Shown one piece after another: positions 27,440-35,271 of a stretch of 64,000 nt of DNA. Below the pieces are notes generated by a model that worked only from the letters and a program-made list of their open reading frames with translations, ran no database searches and was not told the origin of the DNA. A program made the translations under genes and the position numbers. Position 1 is the stretch's first letter. The number at the start of each line of letters is the position of its first letter. This stretch comes from Schleiferiaceae bacterium (GTDB lineage: Bacteria > Bacteroidota > Bacteroidia > Flavobacteriales > Schleiferiaceae), in the NCBI GenBank assembly GCA_018401735.1, contig JAGYKI010000010.1:51876-115875 (forward strand). Reading direction: 5' to 3'.

Positions 27440-28252
27440 ATGTGTTACGATTCCGCCGCCCTATCCAAAAGAAGTCTCGACTATGCCAAGCGCGTAGGTT
27501 ATGGCCCCGAAACCATTGAAGAGTTGGAAAAACAGTTTTTACGTTTACGCGAAATTAGTGGTCCTGTTTTTCATGCCAATGGCTATGATCATCCGGTTTT
27601 ACCGATAGTTTTACAAGATGAGGAAAAAAAAGAAGTAAAACTCTTTCAATGGGGTCTTGTTCCCCAGTGGACTAAAAATTTAGAACAGGCGCAGCAAGTT
27701 TGGAATCGCACCTTAAACGCGCGCTCCGAAACCATTTTCGAAAAACCAGCTTATCGTGAAGCCGCCGAAAAACGACGTTGCTTGGTGGTACTGGATGGGT
27801 TCTATGAGCATCACCATAAGGGCAGCAAAACCTTCCCTTATTATATTCAAATGGCCAATAAAGAACCGATGATTATGGCGGGAATTTACGAGCGGTGGAT
27901 TAACCCAGAAGACCAAAATAGCCTTTTCACCTTCAGTATTGTAACCACTCGTGCCAATCGCCTTTTACAGGAAATTCATAATAATCCCAAAATGAAGGAG
28001 GCTCGCATTCCCCTTATTCTTAATCGTGAAAAACAGGAATTATGGTTAAGTAAGCTATCTCCCGAAAGGGATGAAAAAACCTTTACAGAGATTTTTAAGC
28101 CCATTACTAGTGAGGAGCTTATTGCGCATACGGTGGCCCCTTTGCGGGGGATGCGTAAAGTGGGAAATGTACCGCTGGCGCAAGAAGAGAAAGTTTATCC
28201 CGAATTAATGCAGGAAGATAGTGATGAACACGGGCAGATTTCTCTATTCTAA
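27440..28252 (+). CDS. SRAP-family abasic-site processing protein (YedK/HMCES-like)
   Basis: 270 residues. Cys2, exposed after Met removal, is the catalytic residue that forms a DNA-protein crosslink with abasic sites in single-stranded DNA. Other family positions are visible: WNRTLNARSETIFEKPAYRE, CLVVLDGFYEHH with the catalytic Glu, and EIHNNPKMKEARIPLIL carrying the conserved His region with a small insertion. The protein shields abasic sites at stalled forks and counteracts error-prone bypass. Its place just after the lesion-bypass polymerase operon and a toxin-antitoxin pair fits a DNA-damage role. Confidence 0.9.
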   Translation: MCYDSAALSKRSLDYAKRVGYGPETIEELEKQFLRLREISGPVFHANGYDHPVLPIVLQDEEKKEVKLFQWGLVPQWTKNLEQAQQVWNRTLNARSETIFEKPAYREAAEKRRCLVVLDGFYEHHHKGSKTFPYYIQMANKEPMIMAGIYERWINPEDQNSLFTFSIVTTRANRLLQEIHNNPKMKEARIPLILNREKQELWLSKLSPERDEKTFTEIFKPITSEELIAHTVAPLRGMRKVGNVPLAQEEKVYPELMQEDSDEHGQISLF

Positions 28253-28303
28253 ATGAACGTTCAGGCATAGGACCTGTTAATTTATAAAGACAAACACCAA
28301 TCC

Positions 28304-29020
28304 ATGAAATTAGAAAACAAAGTAGCTTTTATAACCGGTGGCAACAAAGGCATCGGGTATGGCATCGCCGAATATCTTTTAAAAGAAGGCATGAAAGTCG
28401 CCATAAGTAGTCGTAGTATCGCATCTGCGGAAGCGGCCGCCAAAGACCTAGCCCCACAGGGTGAAGTATTCGCTTTAGAATTAGACGTTCGCGATTACAG
28501 CGCCCAAGAAAAGGCAGTAGCCGATATCTTAGAAAAATGGGGACAACTAGACTTAGTAGTTGCCAATGCTGGTATCGGGCATTTTGCCCCAATCGAAGAT
28601 ATGGACATTGAAGATTGGAAAGCGGTAATCGACACCAATGTAAACGGGGTGTTTTACACTTCCAAGGCCGCCATTCCTGCACTAAAAGACAGCAAAGGTT
28701 ATATCATTACCATCAGCAGTTTGGCCGGAACTAACTTTTTCCAGCAAGGCACAGCTTATAATGCCAGTAAATTTGCCGTTACCGGATTTAGTCAAGCGAT
28801 GATGCTCGACTTGCGTAAATATGGCATCCGCGTAAGCACCATTATGCCTGGTTCAGTGACCAGTCATTTTAACGGTCACGAACCGAGCGACAGTGATGCT
28901 TGGAAAATTCAGCCCGAAGACATTGGCGAATTAGTGGCAGATCTTATGAAAATGAACCCCCGAACTTTACCTAGTAAAATTGAGCTAAGGCCTACTATAC
29001 CGCCTTCTGCAAAAGCATAA
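28304..29020 (+). CDS. Short-chain dehydrogenase/reductase
   Basis: 238 residues, the usual SDR length. The nucleotide-binding TGGNKGIGYGIAEYL, NAG motif (VVANAGIGHFAPIED), catalytic Ser in ITISSLAG and YxxxK (AYNASKFAVTGF) are all present. After the Rossmann beta-2 strand it has SSRS, which suggests NADP(H) preference. The substrate is unknown. It lies 51 nt after the SRAP gene and ends in a shared terminator with the convergent acyltransferase. Confidence 0.88.
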   Translation: MKLENKVAFITGGNKGIGYGIAEYLLKEGMKVAISSRSIASAEAAAKDLAPQGEVFALELDVRDYSAQEKAVADILEKWGQLDLVVANAGIGHFAPIEDMDIEDWKAVIDTNVNGVFYTSKAAIPALKDSKGYIITISSLAGTNFFQQGTAYNASKFAVTGFSQAMMLDLRKYGIRVSTIMPGSVTSHFNGHEPSDSDAWKIQPEDIGELVADLMKMNPRTLPSKIELRPTIPPSAKA

Positions 29021-29036
29021 GCGACCTATTTTAATT

Positions 29037-29069
29037 AAGCCCATTGCTTGTAGTGATGGGCTTTTTTTA
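29037..29069 (+). terminator. Terminator between the SDR and acyltransferase genes
   Basis: AAGCCCAT pairs perfectly with ATGGGCTT around an 11-nt loop and ends in a T-run. The convergent context allows use from both sides. Confidence 0.82.
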
Positions 29070-29078
29070 TGAGGTAAT

Positions 29079-29633
29079 TTAGAAAATCTGCGGATTATAA
29101 TCCTTTTTATGTTTCGGACCGATATTGCGATAGACCTCCTGGATATAGGTCATATCTTCTTCGAAAATTCCCGTAGGGTGATAAACTCCTAGCACGCCCG
29201 CCTCCTTTTTATCATAATCTAAATAGCCCAAGCTAATGGGAACCTTAGCCTCCATGGCGATGCGATAAAAGCCGGTTTTCCATTTTGGCACCCATTTGCG
29301 CGTTCCTTCCGCGGGGACCAGAACCACCATTTTTTTCGACTTTAACTGCTCAATGGCATAGTCGGTTAAATTATTGCGGGTTTTAGAACGGTTAACCCCT
29401 ACTGCTCCCGTCCAACGAAAAAAGTAACCGTGTAAACCTTTGGTATAAAGGTCTTTAATAAAGTATTTCAGATCAAGACCCATTACCCAAAACGCGGCTA
29501 AAGCATAGGGAAAATCCCAATTTGAGGTATGCGGTGCAGCCACCATAACCGAATGCTTCATTTCCTCTGTTACCTCTGCTTTCAACTTCCAACCCGAAAG
29601 TTTGAAGAACATATTTCCCAAAAACCTTTTCAT
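29079..29633 (-). CDS. 1-acyl-glycerol-3-phosphate acyltransferase family protein
   Basis: 184 residues. The PlsC-type motif I H-x4-D is in APHTSNWDFPYA. Motif II-like GAVGVNRSK and the VPAEGTRKWVPKWKTGFYRIA stretch (motif III EGTR) are intact. Such proteins transfer acyl chains to lysophosphatidic acid or other membrane lipids. The short form, without an N-terminal membrane helix, is common in Bacteroidota and its exact acceptor is not established. It is probably peripheral to the inner membrane. Confidence 0.85.
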   Translation of the reverse strand: MKRFLGNMFFKLSGWKLKAEVTEEMKHSVMVAAPHTSNWDFPYALAAFWVMGLDLKYFIKDLYTKGLHGYFFRWTGAVGVNRSKTRNNLTDYAIEQLKSKKMVVLVPAEGTRKWVPKWKTGFYRIAMEAKVPISLGYLDYDKKEAGVLGVYHPTGIFEEDMTYIQEVYRNIGPKHKKDYNPQIF

Positions 29634-29661
29634 GGCTGCAAATTACTATAATAGTGATTAG

Positions 29662-29669
29662 TATTTTTG
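29662..29669 (+). promoter_or_regulatory. -7 promoter box for the GluQ-like gene
   Basis: TATTTTTG, a perfect TAnnTTTG, lies 21 nt before the TTG start at 29690, between divergent genes. Confidence 0.5.
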
Positions 29670-29689
29670 ATAAACTTTAAACTTCTAAA

Positions 29690-30571
29690 TTGAAAGGCCG
29701 AACCCGCATTGCTCCTACTCCTTCGGGATACTTACACCTAGGAAACTTGTTTTCCTTCGTGAATACTTACCTATTGGCGCATGAATGGGAGCTTGAGCTT
29801 TTACTGCGCATCGACGACATGGACCAAGCGCGTTTGCGGATGACTTATTTAGATGATATTTTCCGCACCTTAGAAAGCCTTGGCCTCCATTATGATATTG
29901 GCCCTTCTGGTCCGAGCGATTTCCTAGAAAACTGGTCGCAACGCAAACGCAAATCACAGTACGACGCTATCATGGAACGCCTCAAAGACGAAGGCAAACT
30001 CTACCCCTGCGCCTGCTCTCGCAAAGAACTTTCCACCCATCTACGCTCTGAGCATTTTAGCCAACACTGCTGGAGTAAGAATCACCCTTTTGCGGCCAAG
30101 GGGCAAAAATGGCGTTTAAAATATGCAGGGGAATCCGTGCGCATTTTAAATGGGCAAGGCGAAAGCGAAGAGTCGCAGCTCGCTAATGAAGTTTGGGATT
30201 TTGCAGTGCGTCGGAAAAACGGTGAGCCCACCTACCAGCTTTGCTCCTTTAACGATGATTTGCATTTTGGCATTAGCCACATTGTTCGCGGTGAAGACTT
30301 GCGTTTTTCCAGTTTTGCTCAGGCCTATTTAGGGGAAGTTTTAGGCGAAAACAGCTTTCGCAAGATGCGTTTTTACCATCATTCTTTGGTAAAGTATGAA
30401 GGGAAAAAGCTTTCAAAAAGTCAGTCGGCACCCGCCGCAAAATATTATTTAGGCAGCCGTAGCAATAAAGAAAGAGTTTTAAATTTTATGGCAGCGGAAT
30501 TAGGGCTAAAAGGTTCGTTTTCGGTTTTGGGGGATTTGAGGGAAGCGTATTTAGAGGGAAGATATTCATAA
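29690..30571 (+). CDS. gluQ: Glutamyl-Q tRNA(Asp) synthetase-like protein
   Basis: 293 residues, much shorter than GluRS (about 500) because the C-terminal anticodon-binding domain is missing. The class I HIGH motif reads HLGN in APTPSGYLHLGNLFSF and the KMSKS loop reads KLSKSQ. A zinc-site region YPCACSRKELSTH with a later C (QHCW) is as in GluQ-RS. GluQ attaches glutamate to queuosine in tRNA(Asp). The start is TTG, supported by the promoter position and by the conserved RTRIAPTPSG beginning at residue 4. The alternative is a catalytic-domain GluRS paralogue of other function. Confidence 0.75.
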   Translation: MKGRTRIAPTPSGYLHLGNLFSFVNTYLLAHEWELELLLRIDDMDQARLRMTYLDDIFRTLESLGLHYDIGPSGPSDFLENWSQRKRKSQYDAIMERLKDEGKLYPCACSRKELSTHLRSEHFSQHCWSKNHPFAAKGQKWRLKYAGESVRILNGQGESEESQLANEVWDFAVRRKNGEPTYQLCSFNDDLHFGISHIVRGEDLRFSSFAQAYLGEVLGENSFRKMRFYHHSLVKYEGKKLSKSQSAPAAKYYLGSRSNKERVLNFMAAELGLKGSFSVLGDLREAYLEGRYS

Positions 30572-30677
30572 TTCAAAGAGCTAATCGAATTAGGGTTCAG
30601 TTGTAATTCGATTTAAATTCGATAGAAAGAAGATGATTATGGAGAGGAAATTCAATTGTAGATCGAATGCCACATAA

Positions 30678-30697
30678 CCCTGCGATTTATCGCGAGG
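30678..30697. repeat. REP-like hairpin GCGAT-TT-ATCGC
   Basis: CCTGCGATTTATCGCGAGG contains a perfect 5-bp stem with a 2-nt loop and partly complementary flanks. GCGAT/ATCGC words of this kind are frequent in Bacteroidota intergenic repeats; only one copy is seen here. Confidence 0.35.
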
Positions 30698-30790
30698 ATT
30701 GTAAGGAAGGAATTTTAGTTGGAATTCGGTTGGATGGGGTTTTCGATACTCCAGTTGTGAATTGGTATTGATGATTTTTTTTGCATGGCA

Positions 30791-30812
30791 TCATTTCACC
30801 CTTACAGGGTTT
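30791..30812 (-). repeat. REP-like hairpin R1
   Basis: TCATTTC then ACCCT-TAC-AGGGT: a short hairpin preceded by a variant of the TCATGTC tag seen in R2. Same orientation as R2. Confidence 0.55.
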
Positions 30813-30841
30813 GGATTTCGGGTCTTTTACATTTTCTATAA

Positions 30842-30861
30842 TCATGTCGTCCCTACGGGAC
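30842..30861 (-). repeat. REP-like hairpin R2
   Basis: TCATGTCGTCCCTACGGGAC: the tag TCATGTC, followed by the hairpin GTCCC-TAC-GGGAC with a 3-nt loop. Confidence 0.65.
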
Positions 30862-31020
30862 TGTTAGCTTCGCAGTAGAGTGATAATTCGATTTCTGAAT
30901 TAGAACATTAGGGTTATCGGCATCATATAAAAACAGATTACTAAGTTTAGCTGCAGATTTTTAGTCCTAGAATGGCTTGGCTTTAGATGACCAGTTAAAA
31001 GACTTCACCTTTTAAAAAGA

Positions 31021-31040
31021 ATCCCGGAGGGATGACATGA
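31021..31040 (+). repeat. REP-like hairpin R3
   Basis: ATCCCGGAGGGATGACATGA: hairpin ATCCC-GGA-GGGAT followed by GACATGA, the reverse complement of the R2 tag. Orientation is opposite to R1 and R2. Confidence 0.65.
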
Positions 31041-31070
31041 TGGTAGCTAAAATCTTTGAGCGTAAACCCA

Positions 31071-31090
31071 ACCCCAGAGGGGTGACATGA
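31071..31090 (+). repeat. REP-like hairpin R4
   Basis: ACCCCAGAGGGGTGACATGA: hairpin ACCCC-AGA-GGGGT followed by the same GACATGA tag as R3. It abuts the transposase stop (31095). Confidence 0.65.
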
Positions 31091-31094
31091 TTAA

Positions 31095-31556
31095 TTAATC
31101 AAGCCAATCAAACAAATATTTTTCCTTGTATTCGATTTGGAAGGACTCTAAAAAAGAAAGATATTCCTCCTGAAAATTCTTCCTTTTATGATGCACCTCT
31201 TGTTTTAAAATATAATTGTAAACCCTTTCAACTTGAGAATGGGAGTGGGAAAAGGCACCATAGCCTTCTTGCCACTCAAATTTTCCGACTAAAAAATTCC
31301 GCTTATTAATAAAATTACTCGAGTTATTCTTTATCTCTCTAACCAAATCTGAAAGCTTCATTGACAGACTTAAACCAACAAAGACATGAACATGATCAGC
31401 TACTCCATTAACAATAATTGATTTTTGATCCTTGGCAGCTATAATACCCGTCATATACTTAAATACCTCCTGCCTCCAAGGTTTTTCAAGTAAGTTACCT
31501 CTTCCTTTCACACTAAAAATAAGATGAATATAAATTCTTGAATAGGTATTAGCCAT
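31095..31556 (-). CDS. IS200/REP-associated tyrosine (Y1) transposase
   Basis: 153 residues, complete. The HUH motif is HVH in GVADHVHVFVGL and the catalytic Tyr lies in ERVYNYILKQEVHH. The N-terminal SRIYIHLIFSVKGR is typical of IS200/IS605 and RAYT single-domain transposases, which cut and rejoin single-stranded DNA at hairpins. The hairpins with a TCATGTC/GACATGA tag on its 3' side are plausible recognition sites. No TnpB or serine recombinase is present. Intact length suggests it could still be active. Confidence 0.88.
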   Translation of the reverse strand: MANTYSRIYIHLIFSVKGRGNLLEKPWRQEVFKYMTGIIAAKDQKSIIVNGVADHVHVFVGLSLSMKLSDLVREIKNNSSNFINKRNFLVGKFEWQEGYGAFSHSHSQVERVYNYILKQEVHHKRKNFQEEYLSFLESFQIEYKEKYLFDWLD

Positions 31557-31767
31557 GGCTTATTATTTTCAATTAGACTTATGCAAACGAGCTCTGTGAC
31601 TCAAAAATAACATCTAATTGAAAGCTAGGTAATTAAAGACAATTCCTAAACAGCAAATAAACACTTAGCCGAAATTTAAATTTTCTAGAGCTGAGGGATA
31701 ATTTTCTTCTCCAACCCTTCTGTCCTGCTAATCACGTTTTTGCCCAGATTTTATTCATTGCCCCTCT

Positions 31768-33183
31768 TTATTTAAAATACTCATCTGGGAAACCGAGCAA
31801 ATAAATACGCTCCGAAGCCCGGGTGAAAGCGGTGTACAACCAACGTAAAAAATCCAGATTTAAGGGCTCATCGGCGGGACGCCAGGGGTGGTCTACAAAA
31901 ACCCTTTGCCATTGTCCGCCCTGGGCTTTATGACAAGTAAGCGCATAAGCAAACTTTACTTGCAGGGCATTTAAATAGGGATTTTCTTTTAAGGCCAACA
32001 TGCGTTCCGCCTTGGTAGGCAGATCTGCATAATCTTCCGCAATCACTTCGGCCAAAGCCTTTTGTTCGTCCCAGCTTAAAGAGGCGCCTTCGTAATTAAG
32101 GACTTCCAAAAAAATGAGGGTTTCAAAAGGATCGGCTTCTAAATCGCTGAAGCGCAATTTCACGCGGGCAAACCGCCGGTCGTATAATTCGATGTACTCA
32201 TATATTTCGAGCAGTTCTAGAATATCGCCGTTAGCGACAAAAGACGCTTGATGATTGTCGGGCAAGGCGGTATAATTATTTTTTACCACCATAAGAAAAT
32301 CACCTACTGAAATCTCATCTTCCTGCCAAAGTACGCGCATGCGCATTTGCTGATTGTACAAATTGGCTTTTTTATTAGAGCGGGTAATTATAGCCATTTG
32401 CTCCCGTCCTACTTGAGAAACTGCCTCGTTTAAGGCATCTTCTACTTCATTGCCATTTTGCAAACGGATCACATCTGGTCCTAATTGAAATACGGGCTGC
32501 GAAAAGGGAAATTGAGTCTGAATCTCGCGCAAGCGGGTGGCGTTTAAAAGCAAGACTGAATTTTCCTCCTGCCGCATTACCTCGGTTAATTCAATTTCCG
32601 AAGCCTCGAAACTATAATGACGTAAAAGGTGGTTAACGTCTAAAGCGGGACTTTGATCGCTATGAATGGGCGGCAGCTGGGCGGTATCTCCCACCAATAG
32701 TAATTGGCAGTTTTTACCAAGCGCCACGAATTGCATTAAATCAGACAACAGACTACTGTTGTACTCACCCAGTTGATCATTAATCATCGAGGCTTCGTCC
32801 ACCACAAATAAACAATCGCGCGCTTTATTCGGTCGTAGCCGGAAGACCATTCTACCCAAACGATCGGTCTGTAATTGATAAATGTATTTATGAATGGTAA
32901 AAGCTTGTTTGCCACTATAATTACCCATCACCTTGGCTGCTCTGCCAGTGGGAGCCATAAGCACAGCCGAGCGGTTAAATTGCGGTAAAGTTTTAACCAA
33001 AGATTTTATTAAAGTTGTTTTTCCTGTTCCGGCAAAGCCTTTCAATAAAAAAATTGTGCTAGGCTTACCATCGCCGCAGTAAATAGTAAGTCCTTGCAAA
33101 GCAAGCTTTTGGCCTTGAGTTGGCTGAAAAGGAAAACCCTCTAAAAGTTTGTAATAAAAGGATCTTTTCCAATCTCTGTTCAT
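31768..33183 (-). CDS. RecD-like superfamily 1 DNA helicase
   Basis: 471 residues. The Walker A is LKGFAGTGKTTLIKSL. Motif II is FVVDEASMINDQ, motif III LLLVGDTAQLPPIHSDQSPA, motif IV-like IITRSNKKANLYNQQMR, and the UvrD-like C-terminal motifs VKFAYALTCHKAQGGQWQRV and LYTAFTRASERIYL. It matches the RecD/Dda-like 5'-3' helicases that are stand-alone in many Bacteroidota. No RecB or RecC is nearby. A -7 box with a TTG at about 21-nt spacing ends 5 nt before the ATG, so the mRNA is probably leaderless. Confidence 0.88.
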   Translation of the reverse strand: MNRDWKRSFYYKLLEGFPFQPTQGQKLALQGLTIYCGDGKPSTIFLLKGFAGTGKTTLIKSLVKTLPQFNRSAVLMAPTGRAAKVMGNYSGKQAFTIHKYIYQLQTDRLGRMVFRLRPNKARDCLFVVDEASMINDQLGEYNSSLLSDLMQFVALGKNCQLLLVGDTAQLPPIHSDQSPALDVNHLLRHYSFEASEIELTEVMRQEENSVLLLNATRLREIQTQFPFSQPVFQLGPDVIRLQNGNEVEDALNEAVSQVGREQMAIITRSNKKANLYNQQMRMRVLWQEDEISVGDFLMVVKNNYTALPDNHQASFVANGDILELLEIYEYIELYDRRFARVKLRFSDLEADPFETLIFLEVLNYEGASLSWDEQKALAEVIAEDYADLPTKAERMLALKENPYLNALQVKFAYALTCHKAQGGQWQRVFVDHPWRPADEPLNLDFLRWLYTAFTRASERIYLLGFPDEYFK

Positions 33184-33187
33184 GCTT

Positions 33188-33195
33188 CAAAAGTA
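33188..33195 (-). promoter_or_regulatory. -7 promoter box, predicted leaderless mRNA for the helicase
   Basis: On the minus strand TACTTTTG, a perfect TAnnTTTG, ends exactly 5 nt before the start codon. A TTG lies 21 nt further upstream at the -33 position. Confidence 0.6.
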
Positions 33196-33232
33196 GCGTG
33201 GAAAAAAGGAGTTTGCCAACTAAAAAAAATTG

Positions 33233-33240
33233 TAGATTTG
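33233..33240 (+). promoter_or_regulatory. -7 promoter box for the 33274 operon
   Basis: TAGATTTG, a perfect TAnnTTTG, predicts transcription from about 33245 and supports ATG 33274 over the TTG at 33238. Confidence 0.5.
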
Positions 33241-33273
33241 TCGCATTCACAAAAGCAAAAGCCAGAAAACATA

Positions 33274-33882
33274 ATGAGTTCTAAGTTTTCCCTTATAGCC
33301 AAGATAGTACTAGGAGTCCTAATTATTTTTTTAGGATACAAACTATACACTATAATCCAAGAGCCAATTGACTTTGAAAATCTTAAAGAAAAACGCTACA
33401 CTGTGGTAAAAGACCGTCTCGAAAAAATTCGTGACGCTCAAAAAGCTTACCGTACGGAGTATCAAGTGTTCGCGGAAGATTTAGAAAGCCTTATCGCTTT
33501 TGTTGACACCGGTAAAAGTGCCATTATAGAGCGCAAAGATTCTTCTTTCATGTACTACAATACCACCTACTTGCAGGAGATGGAAAAAGATACCATTATC
33601 ACTAAAATTTTAGGGTACGAACCCGTGAAGGAAAAGCTATTTGGAGCTGATTTCAACGTAAATAGTTTACGCTTAATTCCTTTTTCCAATAATGTGCCTT
33701 TCATGGTAGCCGCCGGGAAAATCCGAATTAACGAAGTAACTGTTCCTGTATTTGAAGCGAAAGCGCCAGATACCGCTGTTTTCCATGATGTGCTTTCAAA
33801 ATACGATCAGTATATTGATAATGATTACGCCTTGCAGGTAGGCGATTTAAACGAAGCAACTTTAAGTGGCAACTGGAAGTAA
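33274..33882 (+). CDS. Single-span membrane protein of unknown function
   Basis: 202 residues from ATG 33274. One N-terminal membrane helix (SLIAKIVLGVLIIFLGYKLY) is followed by a charged helix with KEKRYTVVKDRLEKIRDAQK and AYRTEYQVFAEDLESLIAFV, a pattern reminiscent of pilin-like N-terminal helices, and a beta-rich C-terminal half. I cannot name the family. Similar genes are often found before DUF3822 and rsmD in Bacteroidota. It overlaps the next gene by 17 nt. Confidence 0.72.
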   Translation: MSSKFSLIAKIVLGVLIIFLGYKLYTIIQEPIDFENLKEKRYTVVKDRLEKIRDAQKAYRTEYQVFAEDLESLIAFVDTGKSAIIERKDSSFMYYNTTYLQEMEKDTIITKILGYEPVKEKLFGADFNVNSLRLIPFSNNVPFMVAAGKIRINEVTVPVFEAKAPDTAVFHDVLSKYDQYIDNDYALQVGDLNEATLSGNWK

Positions 33883-34723
33883 TTCAATTTTCAATTATTT
33901 AAAATACGACAACAATCTAAATTCTGAGAATTTAAAAGATTGTCATCTTATAATAAGCCTGTCTCAGACAGGCTTTTCCTTGTTACTAAGTGACCTCGAC
34001 AAGCGCAAGATTTTATTACTTGCATTGAAAGCCCCCCTAGAAGCATCCGAAAAAAGCTTGTCTTTAGTCGAAATTGAGGATCTTTTAAAGAGTTTACCTT
34101 TTAAAATCGATCACTGCCAAAGTACCGAAGTACTGGTTAACTTTGATAAGTTTAGTTTGGTTCCCGAACACCTGTACAGCAAAGGTTCAGGGAAATCCAT
34201 TTTAGCCTATACCTGTCGTTTAGAAAAAGGTGATCATATTTATACAGACCATTGGCCCAATAGCGAAGCCATGTTGGTCTATGCCCTGCCCCTAAACGTT
34301 ATGGAATGGTGCAAAAAGAGTTTCAGTACCGTTAGTTTTAGGCATCAAGCTACCGCAGTAGAGTATCTTTACCAACTCTATCCAAAAGACAAAACCTTTG
34401 CCTTTTTATTTGTTGAGCAAACGAGTGCTGATCTTTATCTAGCGCGCAACGGCAAAGTATTTTGGTATAATAAGTTTAACTTCCAAACCGAAGAGGATTT
34501 ACTCTATTATGTACTTTATACTTTAGAGCAGAATCGCTTTTTAGCGACGGAATTAGAAATAAAAGTGGCCGGACAAGTATTAAAAGGAGAGAAGCTTTAT
34601 AAACTTTTAGCTCGCTATATAGGTAGCGTAAAAGAACTACCCATTCCTTTGGGCTTTGAGTTATCTAGCCAAATCAGCCCGCAGGAAATGAAAAATCAAA
34701 TCAATTTAATTGGGGCTTTATGA
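33866..34723 (+). CDS. DUF3822 family protein
   Basis: 285 residues, GTG start inside the previous gene (17-nt overlap). CHLIISLSQTGFSLLLSDLD, YTCRLEKGDHIYTDHWPNSE and the FLFVEQTSADLYLARNGKVFWYN stretch, quoted piecewise, fit DUF3822, a Bacteroidota-specific family with an actin-like ATPase flavour, similar to type IV pilus PilM-like folds. Function is unknown. It overlaps rsmD by 4 nt (ATGA), which fits the usual DUF3822-rsmD pair. Confidence 0.75.
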   Translation: MATGSNSIFNYLKYDNNLNSENLKDCHLIISLSQTGFSLLLSDLDKRKILLLALKAPLEASEKSLSLVEIEDLLKSLPFKIDHCQSTEVLVNFDKFSLVPEHLYSKGSGKSILAYTCRLEKGDHIYTDHWPNSEAMLVYALPLNVMEWCKKSFSTVSFRHQATAVEYLYQLYPKDKTFAFLFVEQTSADLYLARNGKVFWYNKFNFQTEEDLLYYVLYTLEQNRFLATELEIKVAGQVLKGEKLYKLLARYIGSVKELPIPLGFELSSQISPQEMKNQINLIGAL

Positions 34724-35271
34724 CCAGAATCATTAGTGGCCGTTTAAGAGGTAAAATTGTTAGAGCCCCAGGAAATCTGCCTGTTCGTCCTACCACCGAC
34801 TTTGCCAAGGAGAGTCTTTTTAATATACTGAATAACCACTTTGTTTTTGAGCATATCAAGGCCTTGGATTTATTCGCTGGTACTGGCAACCTCAGTTACG
34901 AATTAGCGAGTAGAGGTTGTGACGATATAATTGCCGTTGATTTAAATAATCGCTGCCAGCAATTTATAGAGAAAACGGCCAAAGAACTCGGGTTTGAGGG
35001 TTTAAAAACCCGCCGCGCTAATGCTTTAGATTTTGTAAAAAGGGAATACCGTGAATACGATCTAATTATCGCCGATCCACCTTACGATTATTTAGAATAT
35101 ACCGAACTAATTGACGCGATTTTCTTTCATAAAATCTTAAGTAAAGATGGTATGCTTGTTATTGAGCATGATAGCAGGGGTGATCTTTCTAACTCGGAAT
35201 ATTTTTTTGAAACGAGGAAATACGGCAAGGTTCGCTTTACTTTTTTTCAGATTCCTTCAGAAACTGAATAA
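34720..35271 (+). CDS. rsmD: 16S rRNA (guanine-N2)-methyltransferase RsmD
   Basis: 183 residues. RIISGRLRGKIVRAP with RPTTDFAKESLFNIL at the N-terminus is diagnostic. SAM motif I is ALDLFAGTGNLSYELASRG and the catalytic motif IV is LIIADPPYDYLEY. The enzyme methylates G966 of 16S rRNA. It is translationally coupled to DUF3822 upstream. Its 3' end overlaps the convergent rdgB gene by 35 nt, so the two mRNAs are complementary there. Confidence 0.92.
   Translation: MTRIISGRLRGKIVRAPGNLPVRPTTDFAKESLFNILNNHFVFEHIKALDLFAGTGNLSYELASRGCDDIIAVDLNNRCQQFIEKTAKELGFEGLKTRRANALDFVKREYREYDLIIADPPYDYLEYTELIDAIFFHKILSKDGMLVIEHDSRGDLSNSEYFFETRKYGKVRFTFFQIPSETE

Larger units (their letters stand above)
30572..31094. 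other. ORF-free region carrying REP-like hairpins next to a transposase
   Basis: About 520 bp without a convincing ORF. It contains at least five short hairpins, listed separately, and several AATTCGAT words near 30600-30640. It lies on the 3' side of the IS200-type transposase gene and probably represents the element's repeat array. Confidence 0.55.

Noticed and set aside
30778..31094. CRISPR array
   Set aside because: The hairpins near the transposase vary in sequence, spacing and orientation, unlike direct repeats with regular spacers; no cas gene is present.
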